A stretch of DNA of 64,000 bases from Mesorhizobium erdmanii USDA 3471. GTDB lineage: Bacteria; Pseudomonadota; Alphaproteobacteria; Rhizobiales; Rhizobiaceae. Of this stretch, positions 43,080 through 52,435 are shown one piece after another (within the stretch, counting starts at the first letter, position 1; each line of letters opens with the position of its first letter). Where the stretch lies: positions 248,001 to 312,000 of the forward strand of contig NZ_AXAE01000008.1 in assembly GCF_000472705.1 (NCBI RefSeq), written 5' to 3'. The notes below the pieces were generated by a model, which was given only the letters and a program-made list of their open reading frames with translations, searched no databases and was not told the DNA's origin. The position numbers and the translations under genes are program-made.

Positions 43080-44147
43080 ATGCAAAAACGCCGTCTCGGT
43101 CGGACCGATCTTCTTGTCACCCAGATTTGCCTTGGTTCGATGACCTGGGGCCAGCAGAACACCGAGGCCGAAGGCCACGCTCAGATGGACCTGGCCTTCT
43201 CGCGCGGCGTCAATTTCATCGATACCGCCGAACTCTACCCGATCCCGCCCAAGGCGGAGACGCAAGGGCGGACGGAAAAGATCATCGGCAGCTGGATGAA
43301 GGCCAAGGGCAACCGCGACAAGGTTATCCTTGCCTCCAAGGTCGTCGGCCGCACAGCCAATAGCTGGTTTCGCGGCGACAGGCCGTCGCAACTGGTGCGC
43401 GCCGATATCTTTGACGCGATCGACAAGTCGCTGGCCAAGCTCGGCACCGATTATCTCGACCTTTATCAAGTCCACTGGCCGGAGCGGGACATTCCCTGGG
43501 GCGCCAATCCGACGCGCGTCGGCGCGGTGGCGCGGCGCGCCGATGCCGACGGCGCCCCGGCCAACGAAACGCCGATCGCCGAGACGCTTGGAGTCTTCGA
43601 TGAGCTGGTGAAGGCAGGAAAGATCCGTCATTTCGGCCTGTCGAACGAGAGTTCCTGGGGCGTGATGCGATTCCTGGCCGAGGCCGACAAAGGCATCGGC
43701 CCGCGCGTCGCATCGATCCAGAACGCCTACAATCTCGTCAACCGCACCTTCGAGGTGAATCTTGCGGAGGTCTGCGAGCGCGAACAGGTTTCGTTGCTTC
43801 CCTATTCGCCGCTGGCGCAGGGATACCTGACCGGCAAATACGACCATGGCGCCCGCCCGCAGGGCTCGCGGTCGCAATTGTTCAACCGCGGCCAGCGCTA
43901 CGAGACGCCGAATGCCGCGGAAGCGCTGCTCGAATACAATGAACTGGCGCGCTCCTTTGGCATGGAGCCGGCGCTGTTTGCCAATGCCTATGTGTCGAGC
44001 CGACCCTTCGTCACGTCGAACATCATCGGTGCCACGACCCTATCCCAACTCGAAATGGCGCTGTCCTCGGTCGATGTGGTCTGGACAGAAGAGATGCAGA
44101 AGGCGGTGGACGCGATCCACCAGCGGGTTGGCAATCCCTGTCCTTGA
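43080..44147 (+). CDS. Aldo/keto reductase (Tas-like)
   Basis: A 355-residue NADPH-dependent oxidoreductase. The tetrad positions are recognisable: Asp and Tyr in FIDTAELYP, Lys in VILASKVVG and His in LYQVHWPER. The long inserted loop after HWPERD (about 40 residues) and LLPYSPLAQGYLTGKY match the Tas/YajO-like subgroup. Its substrate is unknown. It is followed closely by the cysteine desulfurase-like gene on the same strand. Confidence 0.93.
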   Translation: MQKRRLGRTDLLVTQICLGSMTWGQQNTEAEGHAQMDLAFSRGVNFIDTAELYPIPPKAETQGRTEKIIGSWMKAKGNRDKVILASKVVGRTANSWFRGDRPSQLVRADIFDAIDKSLAKLGTDYLDLYQVHWPERDIPWGANPTRVGAVARRADADGAPANETPIAETLGVFDELVKAGKIRHFGLSNESSWGVMRFLAEADKGIGPRVASIQNAYNLVNRTFEVNLAEVCEREQVSLLPYSPLAQGYLTGKYDHGARPQGSRSQLFNRGQRYETPNAAEALLEYNELARSFGMEPALFANAYVSSRPFVTSNIIGATTLSQLEMALSSVDVVWTEEMQKAVDAIHQRVGNPCP

Positions 44148-44195
44148 TCGGTTAGGGCGGGAAAATTGTCACGGAATAACAAAGGGGTGGACACG

Positions 44196-45464
44196 ATGGT
44201 GGATTTTCCGATTGAGGCCGTGCGTGGAAAATTTCCAGCGCTTTCGCTGACCGACAAGGGCCGCCGCCGCATCTGTCTCGACAATCCCGCCGGCACGCAG
44301 GTGCCGCAGGCCGTCGCCGATGCGGTGTCGCACTGCCTGCTCACCACCAATGCCAATCTCGGGGGCTTTTTCGAAACGACGATCGCCGCTCAAGCAGTCG
44401 TCGACGAGGCGCATCAGGCGATGGCCGATTTGCTTGGCGCCGCGAGCCCTCAGGAAATCATCATCGGCGCCAACATGACGACGCTGACCTATCATATGTC
44501 GCGTACGATTGGCCGCACGCTAAAGCCTGGTGACGAGCTCATCCTCACCCGTATGGATCACGAGGGCAACGTCTCGCCCTGGCTGCAACTGGCCGAGGAC
44601 CTTGGCCTAGTCGTGCGCTGGCTGCCGTTCGATGAAAAGAGCTGGCAGGTCGAAGAGGTGACGTTGGCCGGGCTGCTGTCGGACAAGACACGGTTGGTCG
44701 CGTTGAATTATGCCTCGAACCTGACCGGTTCCATCAACCGGGTCAGGTCTCTGACCGCCATCGCCAAACAGGCCGGTGCGCTGGTTTATGTCGACGCCGT
44801 CCAGTTCGCGCCGCATGGCCTGATCGACGTGCAGGAACTCGGCTGCGATTTCCTGATCTGCTCGGCCTACAAGTTCTTTGGCCCGCATATGGGCATAGTG
44901 TGGGGACGGCGTGACATCATCGATGGCCTTAAACCCTACAAATGCCGCTGTTCATCCAACGGCCTGCCGGAACGCTTCGAGCTTGGCACGCCGCAGATCG
45001 AGCTGATGGCCGGGCTCACGGCGGCGGTCGACTATTTTGCTGAGCTTGGCACAGCGGCGGGTGAGGGCGGTTCGCGCAGGCAGAAGATTGCCAGGGCGTT
45101 TGAAGTCTCCATCGCCTATGAAAACCCGCTGGCGCAAAGGCTGATCGACGGCCTGTCCGACATTCCGGGCCTGACCATCCACGGCATCACCGATCGCAAG
45201 CGGCTCGGCGATCGCGTGCCGACTGTTTCCTTCACGGTGGACGGCATCGTTCCGGAGACGATCGTGCGCCAGATGAACGCTGAAAACATCTTCCTGTGGT
45301 CCGGCCACAACTACGCCTGGGAAATCGTCCACCAGCTCGGCATTCCAGCCGACCAGGGCGTCGTGCGCATCGGCATCGCGCACTACAACATGGCGGCTGA
45401 GATCGACGAGACGCTGGAAACCGTGCATCGCGTCATCGCGATGCTCAGGCAGCAACGCTCGTGA
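44196..45464 (+). CDS. Cysteine desulfurase-like protein (class V aminotransferase)
   Basis: A 422-residue PLP protein of the SufS/CsdA-like class V fold. The PLP lysine lies in ICSAYKFFGPHMGIVWG and the cofactor aspartate/histidine in VYVDAVQFAPHGLID. The group hallmark is GTPQIELMAGLTAAVDYF. The catalytic cysteine loop of true desulfurases is not evident, so the reaction may differ. Start ATG 44196 with AAAGGGGTGG upstream is preferred over TTG 44166. It is convergent with the amine-degradation operon and follows the aldo/keto reductase. Confidence 0.87.
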   Translation: MVDFPIEAVRGKFPALSLTDKGRRRICLDNPAGTQVPQAVADAVSHCLLTTNANLGGFFETTIAAQAVVDEAHQAMADLLGAASPQEIIIGANMTTLTYHMSRTIGRTLKPGDELILTRMDHEGNVSPWLQLAEDLGLVVRWLPFDEKSWQVEEVTLAGLLSDKTRLVALNYASNLTGSINRVRSLTAIAKQAGALVYVDAVQFAPHGLIDVQELGCDFLICSAYKFFGPHMGIVWGRRDIIDGLKPYKCRCSSNGLPERFELGTPQIELMAGLTAAVDYFAELGTAAGEGGSRRQKIARAFEVSIAYENPLAQRLIDGLSDIPGLTIHGITDRKRLGDRVPTVSFTVDGIVPETIVRQMNAENIFLWSGHNYAWEIVHQLGIPADQGVVRIGIAHYNMAAEIDETLETVHRVIAMLRQQRS

Positions 45465-45479
45465 CACGAGCTTGACCTG

Positions 45480-46511
45480 TCACCTCGCCTTGCCGCCGAA
45501 CCCGGTAAGGAAGGCGGTGAGATTGTCGCCGAGTTCGTCGCAGAGATAGCCGCCTTCCTGGACGATGACCGTCGGCAGGCCGAGCTTGGCAATCGCCTCA
45601 CCAATGCGGGAGAATCCTGGCGTCGTCACCGAAAGCCCGCCGAACGGATCGCCTTCGAAGGCGTCGAGGCCGAGCGCCACGACAAGCGCGTCGGGCGAGA
45701 AGGACCGGATGCGCTGGAACGCAACGCCGAGCGCTTCCAGAAATGCCGCGTCGGCGGATTTGCGCGGCAGTGGCAGGTTGAAATTGTAGCCCAAGCCCGG
45801 GCCTTCGCCACGCTCGTCGGCGTGGCCCCAGAAAAATGGGTAAAAGCGTACCGGATCGGCATGCAGCGAAGCGGTCAGCACATCGGGCCGCGCATAAAAG
45901 ATGCCTTGCGTGCCGTTGCCGTGGTGCAGGTCGACATCGAGGATGGCCACCCGCGCTGCCTGCTTGCGCAGCACCTGTGCCGCAACGGCCGAATTGTTGA
46001 TGAAGCAGAAACCGCCGGCGACATCGGCAAAAGCATGATGGCCGGGTGGGCGGCACAGCGCATAGGCAGCCGGCGCGCCAGCCATCACCGTTTCCGCCGC
46101 CTCGACGGCGCTCCAGGCGCTCCACAGCGCGCTTTGCCAGGTTTCGCCCGAGATCGGGCACGCTGTGTCGGCCATGTGGTAGCCGGCCTGGCCGACCGCG
46201 GAGGCGGGGTAGGAGCCGGTGCGAGCGATCGGATGGATATTAGGGATTACTTCCGCCGAGGCGCCATCGATGCGCTGCCAGCGCTCGAAAATGTGCTCGA
46301 GGAAGTCGAGATATTCGGGTGTATGCACGGCTGAGACTGGGCCGAGCCCGTGATCACGTGGCCGCTCTATCGTGCAGCCGGCGGATTTTGCGCCAACCAA
46401 CAATCGCTCGATACGCTCCGGTTTTTCCGGATTGGGCTGCGACGCACCGCTCGAAAGAAACGCCTTTGGGTCGTGCCGCTTCTGCTCCTCGGCGTAAAAG
46501 GCTTTCATCAC
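45480..46511 (-). CDS. Histone-deacetylase-superfamily amidohydrolase (acetylpolyamine amidohydrolase-like)
   Basis: A 343-residue zinc deacetylase of the HDAC superfamily, closest in pattern to bacterial acetylpolyamine amidohydrolases. CRPPGHHAF gives the catalytic His pair, ILDVDLHHGNGTQGIFY the zinc Asp and His, and GLDAFEGDPFGG the second zinc Asp. Activity on N-acetylated amines is inferred from this similarity. It is the last gene of the operon that starts at 53930 and overlaps the GNAT gene by four bases. Confidence 0.92.
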   Translation of the reverse strand: MMKAFYAEEQKRHDPKAFLSSGASQPNPEKPERIERLLVGAKSAGCTIERPRDHGLGPVSAVHTPEYLDFLEHIFERWQRIDGASAEVIPNIHPIARTGSYPASAVGQAGYHMADTACPISGETWQSALWSAWSAVEAAETVMAGAPAAYALCRPPGHHAFADVAGGFCFINNSAVAAQVLRKQAARVAILDVDLHHGNGTQGIFYARPDVLTASLHADPVRFYPFFWGHADERGEGPGLGYNFNLPLPRKSADAAFLEALGVAFQRIRSFSPDALVVALGLDAFEGDPFGGLSVTTPGFSRIGEAIAKLGLPTVIVQEGGYLCDELGDNLTAFLTGFGGKAR

Positions 46512-47023
46512 TGCTCCCCATTGCCCGATGCATCGGCGAACGCGAAAAAGGCGTCGCCGATGATCTTTTGCGTCTGTTCGTAGCTTGACCAGGCAATGCC
46601 CAGTCTCTCGTAAAAGGCCTTGGCGCCGTCATTGTCGGTGTCGACCGACAGCCTGAGATAGACGCCGCCCTGTTTCCGGCACTCGGCCGCGACGCGCCGC
46701 AGCAGCCGCTCGCCGATCTTGCGGCCACGAAACCGGTCTTCGACATAGAGGTCCTGCACATAGACGCCGGGCCGTCCCATCCAGGTCGAAAAGATCGGGA
46801 AATGCAGGCACAGACCGGCGAATTCGCCGCCCACCTCGGCGATCAGGGTCGAGAAGGCAGGCTTTTCGCCAAAGCCGTAGGTCTTGAGATCCTCCACTGT
46901 CGAGATGATTTCCTCGGGCGCGCCGATGTGCGTGCCGAGTTTCAGGATCGCGGCGTGGATCGTTTCGACATCGTCGATCCGGCCGGGGCGGATGAGGACG
47001 TCATTGGATGTTGGTTTGATCAC
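46508..47023 (-). CDS. GNAT-family N-acetyltransferase (diamine acetyltransferase-like)
   Basis: A 171-residue acetyl-CoA-dependent acetyltransferase. The acetyl-CoA pyrophosphate loop is RFRGRKIGERLLRR and the family beta-strand YVQDLYVED precedes it, as in spermidine/spermine acetyltransferase-like enzymes. Together with the downstream HDAC-type gene it could form an acetylation/deacetylation pair acting on the same amine substrate. It follows the BKACE gene by nine bases. Confidence 0.9.
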   Translation of the reverse strand: MIKPTSNDVLIRPGRIDDVETIHAAILKLGTHIGAPEEIISTVEDLKTYGFGEKPAFSTLIAEVGGEFAGLCLHFPIFSTWMGRPGVYVQDLYVEDRFRGRKIGERLLRRVAAECRKQGGVYLRLSVDTDNDGAKAFYERLGIAWSSYEQTQKIIGDAFFAFADASGNGEQ

Positions 47024-47032
47024 GGTCGTATC

Positions 47033-47962
47033 TCAGAACGCCACCCGGTCGCCACCCTTGAGCGCCAGCATGTCGCGTGCTTCGGCCGGCGTAGCAACCT
47101 CCAGCGACAGTCCATCGAGAATGCCACGGATGCGGCGCACCTGGTCGGCATTGGATTTCGCCAACTGGCGGCCATCGTAGAGACTGTCTTCCAGCCCGAC
47201 GCGGACATTGCCGCCCATGGCAGCGGCGATCGAGATCAGCGGCATCTGCTGGCGGCCGGCGGCCAGCACCGAGAACCGGTAACTGTCGCCAAAGAGCTTG
47301 TCGGCGATGCGCTTCATGTGGATGAGATTGTCCGGGTCGGCGCCGATGCCGCCCAGAATGCCGAGGACGAACTGGATGAACAGCGGTCCCGAGACCAGCC
47401 CCCGGTCGCGGAAATGCGCCAGCGAATAGAGATGGCCGACATCGTAGCACTCGAATTCGAAGCGCGTGCCGCAGCCCTTGCCCAGTCTTTCCAGCACGCC
47501 TTCCATGTCGGCGAAGGTGTTCTTGAAGATGGTGTCGCGGGTGGCTTCGAGCAGTTTCGGTTCCCACTCGTGTTGCCATTCGCGTGGCTTGTCCAGCATC
47601 GGGAACAGCGCGAAATTCATCGAGCCCATGTTGAGCGAGCACATTTCGGGTTCGGCGCGCAGCGGCGCCGCCAGCCGCTGGTCCAGCGTCATCAGCGAGG
47701 ACCCGCCGGTGGTGATGTTGATCACCGCATCGGTCGCCTGCTTGATGCGCGGCAGGAACCGCATGAACACGTCCGGATCGGCCGTTGGCCGTCCGTCCTT
47801 GGGGTCGCGGGCGTGCAGATGCAGGATCGAGGCGCCGGCTTCGGCCGCCGCGATCGCGTCCGCAGCGATCTGGTCCGGCGTCACCGGCAGGTAGGGTGAC
47901 ATCGACGGCGTGTGCACCGAGCCGGTGACGGCGCAGGTGATGATGACTTTTCGCGGCGCCAT
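47033..47962 (-). CDS. Beta-keto acid cleavage enzyme (BKACE, DUF849; 3-keto-5-aminohexanoate cleavage type)
   Basis: A 309-residue TIM-barrel enzyme. The zinc ligands of the family are present: H48 and H50 in ILHLHARDP and E258 in RVGLEDSLY. BKACEs react a beta-keto acid with acetyl-CoA (Claisen/retro-Claisen) to give acetoacetate and a new acyl-CoA; different members take different beta-keto acids. Substrate residues cannot be assigned by eye. It is placed after a class III aminotransferase that could make its beta-keto acid from a beta-amino acid. Confidence 0.93.
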   Translation of the reverse strand: MAPRKVIITCAVTGSVHTPSMSPYLPVTPDQIAADAIAAAEAGASILHLHARDPKDGRPTADPDVFMRFLPRIKQATDAVINITTGGSSLMTLDQRLAAPLRAEPEMCSLNMGSMNFALFPMLDKPREWQHEWEPKLLEATRDTIFKNTFADMEGVLERLGKGCGTRFEFECYDVGHLYSLAHFRDRGLVSGPLFIQFVLGILGGIGADPDNLIHMKRIADKLFGDSYRFSVLAAGRQQMPLISIAAAMGGNVRVGLEDSLYDGRQLAKSNADQVRRIRGILDGLSLEVATPAEARDMLALKGGDRVAF

Positions 47963-47966
47963 CGCT

Positions 47967-49352
47967 CTAGCCCCGGCCTTCGACCGGCAGGTCGAGTTCG
48001 GCGGCCAGAACCTCCAGCGAGTCGCCGATGATGGAGACGATCTCGCCGACCTGTTCGGCCGTGACGATCATCGGCGGCGCCACCATGAAATTGTCGCCAT
48101 CGACACCGCCCTTGACCCGGCGGCCATAGATGATCAGCCCACGCTCATAGGCGAGGTCGAGCAGACGCTGCGTCGCCTTCTTGCTTTGCTCGATTGGCTT
48201 CAGCGTGTCGGGATCGGCAACCATTTCGGCACCGGTCAGCAGGCCCTTGCCGCGAACGTCGGCGATGAAGGGAAAACGCTTCGCCAGCCCCTTCAATCCG
48301 TCCATCAGCACATCGCCCATGGCGGCGGCATTGGCGATCAGGTCGAGCCGGTCCATTTCGCCGAGCACGGCGAGCCCGGCGGCGCAGGCCAGCGGGTTGC
48401 CGGCATAGGTGTGGCCATGCTGAAAGCCACCGGAAGCAAGCAGCGGCTGCACCAGCCGCATAGGCGCGGCCAGTGCGCCGAGCGGCGCATAGCCCGACCC
48501 CAGTCCCTTCGACAGCGCGACGAGGTCGGGCTTGCAGTTCCAGTGGTCGCCGCCGAGGAATTTGCCGGTGCGGCCGGCTCCGCTCATCACTTCGTCATGG
48601 ATGAGCAGGATGCCGTAGCGGTCGCAGATCTCGCGGATGCGCGCATAATAGCTGTCGGGCGCCACCAGCGCCGCCGTGGCAGCCCCACCTATCGGCTCCA
48701 TGATGAAGGCGACGACGCTCTCCGGGCCTTCGGCCACAATCTTCTCCTCCAGCATGTCGGCGTAACGGATGCCGCGCTGCTCCATGGAAAGATTGTCGCG
48801 GTCGCGCCAGGCGGTCGGCGCGGGCACGGTCGGCATCACCCGCATCATCGGCGTGAAGGTTTCGGCCAGCGCGTCGTCGCCGGTGATCGACAGCGAACCC
48901 AGCGTACCGCCATGATAGGAGGGGAAGCGGGCGATTACCTTCCAGCGGCTGGGCTGGCCGGTGGCCACGGCCCACTGCCTGGCCAGCTTGATGCAGGATT
49001 CCGTCGCTTCGGAGCCACCGGAGACAAAGAAGATGCGGTCCATGCCTTCCGGCAGTTTCTCTGCGAGTTTCCGGGCCAGCTCTTCGGCCGGTTCGTTCTC
49101 GAAATGCAGCCGGTAGGCGAAGGTGGCACGGTCCATCTGCCGCTTCATGGCGTCGAGCACATTTCGGTTGGAATGGCCGATATTGGCGACCATCGGCCCG
49201 CTCGAACCGTCGATGAAACGTCGGCCGTCCTGCGTCCACATATAGATGCCTTCCGCGCGGTCGATCAGCGGCCGGCGCAGGCTGGAGAGGTAGAACAGAT
49301 GCGATTCTCGGCGCGCTTCGGTGGCTTGAGCGGCGGTCTGGGTCTTCGACAT
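47967..49352 (-). CDS. Class III aminotransferase
   Basis: A 461-residue PLP-dependent omega- or beta-amino acid aminotransferase. The PLP lysine is K282 in LVALSKGLGSGYAPLG; the cofactor Asp is D253 in LIHDEVMSGAGRTG; SGGSEATESCIK (about 111-122) binds the phosphate. Class III enzymes remove distal amino groups, so a beta-alanine-, GABA- or polyamine-like substrate is plausible. The stop/start arrangement with the upstream gene leaves one base between them. It feeds the BKACE gene downstream in order. Confidence 0.95.
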   Translation of the reverse strand: MSKTQTAAQATEARRESHLFYLSSLRRPLIDRAEGIYMWTQDGRRFIDGSSGPMVANIGHSNRNVLDAMKRQMDRATFAYRLHFENEPAEELARKLAEKLPEGMDRIFFVSGGSEATESCIKLARQWAVATGQPSRWKVIARFPSYHGGTLGSLSITGDDALAETFTPMMRVMPTVPAPTAWRDRDNLSMEQRGIRYADMLEEKIVAEGPESVVAFIMEPIGGAATAALVAPDSYYARIREICDRYGILLIHDEVMSGAGRTGKFLGGDHWNCKPDLVALSKGLGSGYAPLGALAAPMRLVQPLLASGGFQHGHTYAGNPLACAAGLAVLGEMDRLDLIANAAAMGDVLMDGLKGLAKRFPFIADVRGKGLLTGAEMVADPDTLKPIEQSKKATQRLLDLAYERGLIIYGRRVKGGVDGDNFMVAPPMIVTAEQVGEIVSIIGDSLEVLAAELDLPVEGRG

Positions 49353-49353
49353 G

Positions 49354-50994
49354 TCAGGACTTTCCAAGGTAGCGATCAAGAACATTCTGGGTGACGCGTT
49401 CGACCATCGGGTCCTGTCTTAGCAGGCCGGCCACCCATTCGCAGCTTCCGGCATGGAACACCTCGCCTCTGCCACGCGGGAAATTGACGATCATGCCGTT
49501 GCCGCGTTTGACCTTTTCGAGATTGGCATCGCTCGCCTCGCCGAACAATGTCTCGGCGGTGAAGCGGCCATCCTCGTCGGTTAAAAACTGGTCCTCGACC
49601 GGAATGTCGGCGCTTTCTTCGACTTGGGATGCCATTCCGACCGCGAGAACCTGCAACCCATCTGGCGCCCCGCTGTCGGATGTGGGGGAAGGAAGGCCGC
49701 CGCGTATCTCGAAGTCGAGCCCGTCGACCTCATAGCCGTAGACATGGCTGTCGGCGCCGAGCAGGTCGCCATAATAGATGCCGGTGCCGGCAAAGGCCCA
49801 ATGCTCCGGCCGGTAGACCGGGAACCCGCGCACGCCGCGCGGTGCGCAGCCGCCCCATCCGGTATAGACGCCGCGCGTCGCGTTGAGCCCGAAAGTCGCC
49901 GAACCCGGCCGGCCAATCTCAGGCGCCTCCCAGGAGTTGGTGGCGCGGGTGACGTCGCCGCCGCGATAGGCAGGATCCTCGGCGCGGGCGCGGTATTTGT
50001 AGCAGACCTGCCGGCGGCCCTCGTCCTCCAGCCTGGTCTGCCACATGAAGTTGCCGGCGAACCGCGCCGCATGGCCGCCGCGGGTCACATAGGTGTCGAC
50101 CGCGTCGCGCATTTCCCACGTCCAGTATTCGTCATGGCCGACGAAGACAGCGCAGTCATAGCCGTCGAGAATGTCGGGAGAAAAATGCAGGTCGTGCTGG
50201 CTGGCGAGATCGACACCATAGCCGGCCCGCTCGGCGAAGCGGAAGAAGTGGCTGTCGTAGCTCGCCCAGCCGGACGAGGCGTATTTCTTCGAATGGCCGG
50301 TGGCGAGCGCCCATTCCATATGCGGATAGCGCGGCACCGTCTTCGGCGGTACGGCGACTTCCAGCGGCACGCGCGGCGCATCCCTGGGCAGCACGACGAA
50401 GCCACGGCACCAGGGACGCTGCGTCGAGACAACAGGCGAATACTGGTTGCGGTCCGGCCCGGTGATGCCCTGATAATGGTTGGAGCCGCCCCAGGTGTTG
50501 TAGGCGAGCCACGTGCCCGTCGCTGCCACCTGCAACACGCGGCCAAGCTTCTTGCCCGGCTGTGGGCTGACGATGATCAGATGATGGGATTGTATCGGCC
50601 TGCCGTCGCGTCCGTCGGCGGTGAGTGTCACCCGATAAGCGCCGGATGGCCAGTCGCCGCCGACGTGGAATTCGAACGAAGCCTCCCAGCCGCAGCCTTC
50701 GGCGGAGCACTGGTCCGGGCTGTCTTGCCAGCGCGACGCGATACCTGCCTTGTCGAACACCTTTGTCTCGGTGCCACCATCGCGGATGATCGCCACATTG
50801 TAGGACGGTGCCGTCGAACTGACATGCAGCGTCACCGTTTCGCCGGCGCGATAGGAAAAGCGGTCGCTATAGCACCAGATCTCGCCGCGCTCGCCGTCCA
50901 TGCCTGGCCACTCGTAATAGTGGCCGCGCACTGCGTGGCGGCGCTGCTCCGCTGTCAGACCGAAATCCGGGAATTCTTTGGGTAATTGGGTCAT
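49354..50994 (-). CDS. N,N-dimethylformamidase large-subunit-like protein
   Basis: A 546-residue protein similar to the C-terminal, catalytic half of dimethylformamidase large subunits. Recognisable are YNTWGGSNHYQG (165-176), DLHFSPDILDGYD, and VGHDEYWTWEMRDAVD (286-300), where the family's iron site is built from Tyr, His and Glu residues; which residues bind here is not proven. It is shorter than the amidase large subunit (about 760 residues) and no small-subunit gene lies nearby. It probably hydrolyses an amide bond of an imported compound. Eight bases separate it from the transporter ATPase gene. Confidence 0.85.
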   Translation of the reverse strand: MTQLPKEFPDFGLTAEQRRHAVRGHYYEWPGMDGERGEIWCYSDRFSYRAGETVTLHVSSTAPSYNVAIIRDGGTETKVFDKAGIASRWQDSPDQCSAEGCGWEASFEFHVGGDWPSGAYRVTLTADGRDGRPIQSHHLIIVSPQPGKKLGRVLQVAATGTWLAYNTWGGSNHYQGITGPDRNQYSPVVSTQRPWCRGFVVLPRDAPRVPLEVAVPPKTVPRYPHMEWALATGHSKKYASSGWASYDSHFFRFAERAGYGVDLASQHDLHFSPDILDGYDCAVFVGHDEYWTWEMRDAVDTYVTRGGHAARFAGNFMWQTRLEDEGRRQVCYKYRARAEDPAYRGGDVTRATNSWEAPEIGRPGSATFGLNATRGVYTGWGGCAPRGVRGFPVYRPEHWAFAGTGIYYGDLLGADSHVYGYEVDGLDFEIRGGLPSPTSDSGAPDGLQVLAVGMASQVEESADIPVEDQFLTDEDGRFTAETLFGEASDANLEKVKRGNGMIVNFPRGRGEVFHAGSCEWVAGLLRQDPMVERVTQNVLDRYLGKS

Positions 50995-51002
50995 CGTCTC
51001 AC

Positions 51003-51767
51003 TCAGGCGGAAAGATATTTCTTGAGGAAAGTGCGGGTGCGCTCCTTCCGCGGCGTGCGGAAAATCTCGCCCGGCGGGCCTTCCTCGACGACCACGCCGC
51101 CATCCATGAACAGCACCCGGTCGGCGACTTCGCCGGCAAAGCGCATCTCATGCGTTACGATGAGCATGGTCATGTGTTCGGCGGCAAGCTGTTTCATCAC
51201 CGCGTTGACCTCGTCGACCAGTTCGGGATCGAGAGCCGAGGTAGCCTCGTCGAAAAGCATCACCTTGGGCTGCATGGCCAACGCACGCGCGATAGCCACG
51301 CGCTGTTTCTGGCCGCCCGAAAGCCGCGACGGGTAGGCGTCGATCTTGTCAGCAAGCCCTACCTTGGACAACAAGCCAAGCGCCAAGGTCCGGGCTTCGG
51401 CTTTCGCCATGCCTTTGAGGATCACCGGTCCCATGGTGATGTTTTCGATGACGGTCAAATGCGGGAACAGGTTGAAGTGCTGGAACACCATGCCCATTTG
51501 CTGGCGCACCCTGTTGATGTGACGCTCGAAGGCTTGGCCGTGCAGTGGCTGGTTGACCTGCACGCCGTCCAGCCAGACCTCACCGTCGTTCAACGTCTCG
51601 AGATGGTTGATGGAACGCAGCAACGTGCTCTTGCCGGAGCCGCTCGGCCCGATGATCGCTACGATCTGCCCACGGTCGACCGACAGGCCGATCCCCTTCA
51701 GGACATCGACGGCGCCGAAGGATTTGCGGGCGCCACGGACCTCGACCATTGGCCGTTGCATGCTCAT
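51003..51767 (-). CDS. Amino acid ABC transporter ATP-binding protein
   Basis: A 254-residue ATPase of the polar amino acid (GlnQ/HisP) subfamily. Walker A is GPSGSGKS (40-47), signature LSGGQKQR from about 149, Walker [13 protein letters not shown] (169-180), and the switch histidine sits in [10 protein letters not shown]. It energises the two permeases whose genes lie just upstream; the start overlaps the second permease stop (ATGA). Confidence 0.96.
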   Translation of the reverse strand: MSMQRPMVEVRGARKSFGAVDVLKGIGLSVDRGQIVAIIGPSGSGKSTLLRSINHLETLNDGEVWLDGVQVNQPLHGQAFERHINRVRQQMGMVFQHFNLFPHLTVIENITMGPVILKGMAKAEARTLALGLLSKVGLADKIDAYPSRLSGGQKQRVAIARALAMQPKVMLFDEATSALDPELVDEVNAVMKQLAAEHMTMLIVTHEMRFAGEVADRVLFMDGGVVVEEGPPGEIFRTPRKERTRTFLKKYLSA

Positions 51768-52423
51768 CGGGAAACCTCCACATGTCTTTCAAACCGATGC
51801 AAGGCCGCTTCGAGCACGAGGTTCAGGATGTAGTAGAGCGCGGCGGCCGTGATGTAGAATTCGAACGGGCGGAAGGTTTCGCTGATCGCCAGCTGTGCCG
51901 AATGGACCAGCTCCGCGATGCCGATGACGGAGACGATCGAGGACTCCTTCAAGAGCGCGATCAAATTGCTTCCGATCGGCGGCGCCGTGTTGCGGATGGC
52001 TTGCGGTATCACGACGTAGCGCAGCGTCCGCCACTTGCCGAAACCGATGCTGCGCGCGCCTTCCGTCTGCCCGGCATCGACCGCCACGATGCCGGCGCGG
52101 ATGACATCGGCATTGTAGACGGCAAAGTGCAGGCCAAGCCCGATGATGCCGGCGGCCAGTGCCGGGATGTCGATGCCGACTTGGACCAGGCCAAAATAGA
52201 TCAGGAAGAGCTGCAGCAGCAGCGGCGTTCCCATGAACACCCACATGAGGGCGCGCACCGGATAGGCGAGAATTGCCGGAGCATAGAGCACGATGACGGC
52301 AAACAGGATGCCGAAGGCGAAGCTGAGAACTCCCGCCGATACCGTCAGCACTGATGTCCACCAGGCACCTATCAGCAGGAGGTCCCAATAGGGCGCGACG
52401 ACGGTGAAATCCAAGCCTTGCAT
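51764..52423 (-). CDS. Amino acid ABC transporter permease (HisM/GlnP type), second
   Basis: A 219-residue permease with about five transmembrane segments. The ATPase-contact loop is [22 protein letters not shown], in the usual EAA position. [22 protein letters not shown] is the FRGTP-like segment of the polar amino acid subfamily. It pairs with the other permease as a heterodimer. Confidence 0.94.
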   Translation of the reverse strand: MQGLDFTVVAPYWDLLLIGAWWTSVLTVSAGVLSFAFGILFAVIVLYAPAILAYPVRALMWVFMGTPLLLQLFLIYFGLVQVGIDIPALAAGIIGLGLHFAVYNADVIRAGIVAVDAGQTEGARSIGFGKWRTLRYVVIPQAIRNTAPPIGSNLIALLKESSIVSVIGIAELVHSAQLAISETFRPFEFYITAAALYYILNLVLEAALHRFERHVEVSR

Positions 52424-52435
52424 TGTACTCCCCCG

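Noticed and set aside
45480..46511. Reading the HDAC-like gene as a true histone deacetylase or acetoin-utilisation AcuC gene
   Set aside because: The operon context with amine-handling genes favours an acetylpolyamine-type amidohydrolase; no acu genes are adjacent.
47910..49394. Long plus-strand open frame opposite the class III aminotransferase
   Set aside because: The opposite strand has a complete, motif-bearing aminotransferase gene in a tight operon. The translation of this frame is rich in His, Gly and Arg without any motif.
49624..50985. Plus-strand open frame opposite the dimethylformamidase-like gene
   Set aside because: Shadow of a real gene; no start with ribosome binding site and no recognisable domain.
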